From: Clostridium ljungdahlii DSM 13528
GTDB taxonomy: Bacteria > Bacillota > Clostridia > Clostridiales > Clostridiaceae
Length of the DNA: 64,000 bases
NCBI RefSeq assembly: GCF_000143685.1
Contig: NC_014328.1
Coordinates: 4,340,001-4,404,000 of the forward strand
Direction: 5' to 3'
Shown: one piece after another, positions 61,935 to 64,000 of the stretch
How the letters are laid out: the number at the start of each line of letters is the position of its first letter
Position numbering within the stretch: position 1 is the first letter of the stretch
Position numbers and translations under genes: made by a program
The notes under the pieces: generated by a model
The model's input: the letters and a program-made list of their open reading frames with translations, nothing else
What the model was told of the DNA's origin: nothing
Databases searched by the model: none

Positions 61935-62752
61935 CCAATCACCCTCTCTCTCCATGTACTCTTTTTCTGAAATCTATTTTTCATTATATTTATAAGAACT
62001 TTTTTCAACCTATCCTTTGTATAATTCCTTGTAATTTTTCCATTCATGGCAAGAGAAATAGTACCAGTCTCTTCTGAAACCACTATGATAAGTGCATCGG
62101 AATTCTCTGATATACCAATTGCAGCCCTATGTCTTGTGCCTAACTTTTTGTTTAAATCGTTATTACTAGTAAGCGGCAAAAAACATCCTGCTGAAACTAT
62201 TCTATTATTTCTTATTACAGTTGCCCCATCATGCAGTGGAGTATTTACTACAAATATGTTTTCTAGAAGAGCAGATGATACCAAAGCATCTATCTTAGTA
62301 CCGGTATTTATTATATCTCCGAGTCCAGTAACTTGTTCTATTACAATAAGTGCCCCTGTTTTGCTTTCAGATAAATTGCCTACTGAATTTGTAATTTCTG
62401 TTATAACCTTTTCCATAGTCTCTTCGTCTTCTAAAATATGCTTATCATTAAAAGCGGTTCTTCCTAACTGCTCCAGTGCCCGACGAATTTCCGGTTGAAA
62501 TATAATAACAATAGAAAGGACGCCTATGGTCAAAGTCTTGGTAAGTATCCAATTGAGCATAGTTAAATTAAAAAAGCTGCTTATTGGTATAAGAAATATT
62601 ATAAGAATAATTCCCTTTAAAAGCTGTTCAGCTCTAGTTTCTTTTATAAGCATGTATCCTTTATAGAGTATATATGATACTACTAGTATATCCATAACGG
62701 AGGATATACTTATATTTCTTATTGAATTAGCTGTCATTTGCAATAATTCCAC
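61901..62752 (-). CDS. cdaA: Diadenylate cyclase CdaA
   Basis: About 283 residues; GTG at 62752 is preferred (AGGTGGTGA just before), with GTG codons at 62764/62761 as alternatives. Three membrane helices (about 15-95) are followed by the DAC domain with the active-site motifs LHDGAT and GTRHRAA and the helix EIRRALEQLGR. It makes cyclic di-AMP from two ATP at the membrane. A c-di-AMP riboswitch lies on the opposite strand about 140 bases away. Confidence 0.95.
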   Translation of the reverse strand: MELLQMTANSIRNISISSVMDILVVSYILYKGYMLIKETRAEQLLKGIILIIFLIPISSFFNLTMLNWILTKTLTIGVLSIVIIFQPEIRRALEQLGRTAFNDKHILEDEETMEKVITEITNSVGNLSESKTGALIVIEQVTGLGDIINTGTKIDALVSSALLENIFVVNTPLHDGATVIRNNRIVSAGCFLPLTSNNDLNKKLGTRHRAAIGISENSDALIIVVSEETGTISLAMNGKITRNYTKDRLKKVLINIMKNRFQKKSTWRERVIGWKEKIKGTKS

Positions 62753-62892
62753 CCATCTCACCACCTGTCAATAAATATATATTTAAATTATACACTATTT
62801 GATATTGTTTATATCACGTAATAAATTATTTTATAAAATTTTAATAAAATACATTTTTATCGTATTTTATTTTTTTATATGGGTACAATATC

Positions 62893-63008
62893 ATTAGCCT
62901 AAGTTTTACTAAAAACGCGGGGAAACCAGTAACATTGGGGTGAATCGTATTTACGTAGGTTATGCCTTTACCGAACCCGTCAGCTAACCCCGTCGGTAAT
63001 AAGGAGAG
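62893..63008 (+). ncRNA. Cyclic di-AMP riboswitch (ydaO/yuaA)
   Basis: Conserved blocks in order: ACGCGGGGAAACCAGT, then CATTGGGGTGAATCG, then ACGTAGG, then CCGAACCCGTCAGCTAACCC and CGTCGG. This matches the ydaO class. The element runs directly into AAGGAGAGG, the ribosome site of the hydrolase gene, with no terminator between, so control is probably by hiding that site. Binding of c-di-AMP normally turns these genes off. A TACAAT -10 lies upstream (62885-62890). Confidence 0.93.
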
Positions 63009-63015
63009 GATTAGA

Positions 63016-63540
63016 TTGAAAAAAATTTTTTGTTTAATACTGTTTTCTTTACTGTTACTTATTCCTTTTTCTAAAGTAACTGCAAAGAATTTAGACAGTA
63101 CCAGTTCCAATTTATTTAATGGTCAAGAAGAAGTCGTGCAAGTGTTTAATTACTCTGATCAAAAGATATATATAACTCAAAATGATGTTGATTTAATGGC
63201 TAAAGTTGTTTATGCTGAAAGCAATTCAGAACCATTTGAAGGGCAGGTAGCAGTAGCTTCCGTAATACTAAACAGATTAAAATACCCTGAGTTTCCAAAG
63301 ACAGTAGAAGGTGTTATAAAACAGAGGGGTGCTTTTTCCTGTGTCAAAAATGGTACTATAAATGTATCTCCAAATGAAAGCAGTTATAGTGCAGTTTCTC
63401 AGGCTCTAAAAGGTATAGATCCTTCAGGTAAATCTATTTTCTTTTATAATCCCCAAATAGCCACATCTCAATGGATGAAAAACATAGATAAAAGAAATAT
63501 GAGAACTATAGGGCATCATGTATTTTTTGTAGCTAATTAA
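63016..63540 (+). CDS. SleB/CwlJ-type cell-wall hydrolase
   Basis: 174 residues from the TTG at 63016, six bases after AAGGAGAGG; the frame continues upstream but only through the riboswitch. A signal peptide spans about 1-23. The hydrolase_2 domain (about 60-170) has VDLMAKVVYAESNSEPFEGQ with the probable catalytic Glu in YAES, VILNRLKYPEFP, GAFSCVKNGT and IFFYNPQIA. The family cuts spore cortex or vegetative peptidoglycan. Control by c-di-AMP links wall cutting to wall and osmotic state. Confidence 0.9.
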   Translation: MKKIFCLILFSLLLLIPFSKVTAKNLDSTSSNLFNGQEEVVQVFNYSDQKIYITQNDVDLMAKVVYAESNSEPFEGQVAVASVILNRLKYPEFPKTVEGVIKQRGAFSCVKNGTINVSPNESSYSAVSQALKGIDPSGKSIFFYNPQIATSQWMKNIDKRNMRTIGHHVFFVAN

Positions 63541-63580
63541 AAAAATCCCCCTCATCTTTTTTTAAGATGAGGGGGATTTT
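63541..63580. terminator. Strong bidirectional terminator
   Basis: AAAAATCCCCCTCATCTT pairs perfectly with AAGATGAGGGGGATTTTT over a short T-loop. Serves the converging hydrolase and reductase-like genes. Confidence 0.92.
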
Positions 63581-63584
63581 TTAA

Positions 63585-64000
63585 TTAATTTTTATCAATG
63601 TAAAAGACAGCATTTAGTGCTGCTACCTGTCCCTGTCCTGCGGCTTTCATATACTGATAAGGTCTCCCCACACAATCTCCTGCTGCAAAACAACCTTCAA
63701 TATTAGTCTTCATATCCATATCTACTTTTATATGTCCATTTTCCATAATAAGTCCCGGTACCAATTTATCTGGTGCTATGCTATCTTTTAAAACAAACAC
63801 TCCATCTGTAACTATTTCCTTACTTTTCAAAATTACCTTTTCTACTTTATTTCCTCCAGATATCTCTACGACCTTATCTCTTACTACTTCTATATTTTCA
63901 CTTAAATTTAAGCTTTCTTTATACATTGGTATATAGTATGTTTTTTTAGACAGTTCATTTACATAATTGGCTTCTGCTTCAGCTTCTTTATTATACCCTA
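63585..64000 (-). CDS. Thioredoxin-reductase-like flavoprotein, 5' end outside window
   Basis: About 138 C-terminal residues. The frame enters from the window edge as GYNKEAEAEANYVNELSKK, the NADPH-domain helix with the EAEAE motif, passes YYIPMYKES and ends with the FAD-binding block GCFAAGDCVGRPYQYMKAAG. A typical C-terminus of thioredoxin-reductase-family enzymes. The active-site CxxC, if present, lies outside the window. Confidence 0.87.
   Translation of the reverse strand, partial: GYNKEAEAEANYVNELSKKTYYIPMYKESLNLSENIEVVRDKVVEISGGNKVEKVILKSKEIVTDGVFVLKDSIAPDKLVPGLIMENGHIKVDMDMKTNIEGCFAAGDCVGRPYQYMKAAGQGQVAALNAVFYIDKN

Noticed and set aside
62046..62498. 150-codon forward frame
   Set aside because: Antisense to cdaA, whose catalytic motifs fix the coding strand.

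Overview
The window is AT-rich DNA from a clostridium. Supporting signs are the very low GC content, strong GGAGG-type ribosome sites, frequent TTG/GTG starts, a glmS ribozyme, a c-di-AMP riboswitch, a SleB-type cortex hydrolase and a CD3324-type regulator. From memory, the iron alcohol dehydrogenase at 3596-4762 resembles the butanol/ethanol dehydrogenases of the C. ljungdahlii / C. autoethanogenum group. That suggests a solventogenic acetogen or close relative, but I could not check it.

Layout. 1-10.4 kb: a MocR-type regulator with a LysE exporter, an MFS pump with its TetR repressor, the alcohol dehydrogenase, a DedA protein, and a complete BceRSAB-type two-component/ABC resistance module. 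10.4-19.7 kb: an accessory region with a GT-C glycosyltransferase, a secreted amidase-domain protein, two paralogous 43-residue membrane peptides around a DUF2935 protein, an ABC-F ATPase, an unrecognised 375-residue protein and four copies of a structured two-hairpin repeat. 19.9-29.8 kb: MerR regulators, an M28 peptidase, a MATE pump, an XRE regulator, a CoaC-like flavoprotein, a polysaccharide deacetylase and several decayed genes (serine recombinase, metallophosphoesterase, APC permease).

29.9-44.0 kb is the most striking part. A full fixABCX electron-bifurcating ETF complex lies beside a heavy-metal/DsbD-like/cupredoxin fusion, an OsmC protein and a two-component system. These are followed by MenA-like prenyltransferase, CPBP protease, MenG-like methyltransferase, polyprenyl diphosphate synthase, a FixH-like exported protein and a CcoG/NapH-like membrane polyferredoxin. 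Five promoters in this stretch, on both strands, share the same element: TCTTYA-N5-TCTTCA-N11-TATAAT (two have a relaxed -10 hexamer, one a relaxed second half-site). This suggests one regulon, plausibly run by the OmpR-type regulator encoded in the middle, joining ferredoxin/NADH chemistry to a prenylquinone pool in an organism type usually thought to lack quinones.

44.7-54 kb: a TRIC/UPF0126 protein, then a probable sigma-54-controlled amino-acid locus (NhaC transporter, threonine-synthase-like PLP enzyme, RidA, alanine racemase, PAS/AAA+ activator). A direct repeat of about 675 bp carrying ridA and the activator 3' end flanks the racemase gene. 54.7-64 kb: the conserved envelope block glmS (with ribozyme), a DUF4177 protein, glmM, an FAD protein, cdaR and cdaA. 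Divergent from it is a c-di-AMP riboswitch controlling a cell-wall hydrolase, and the window ends inside a thioredoxin-reductase-like gene.
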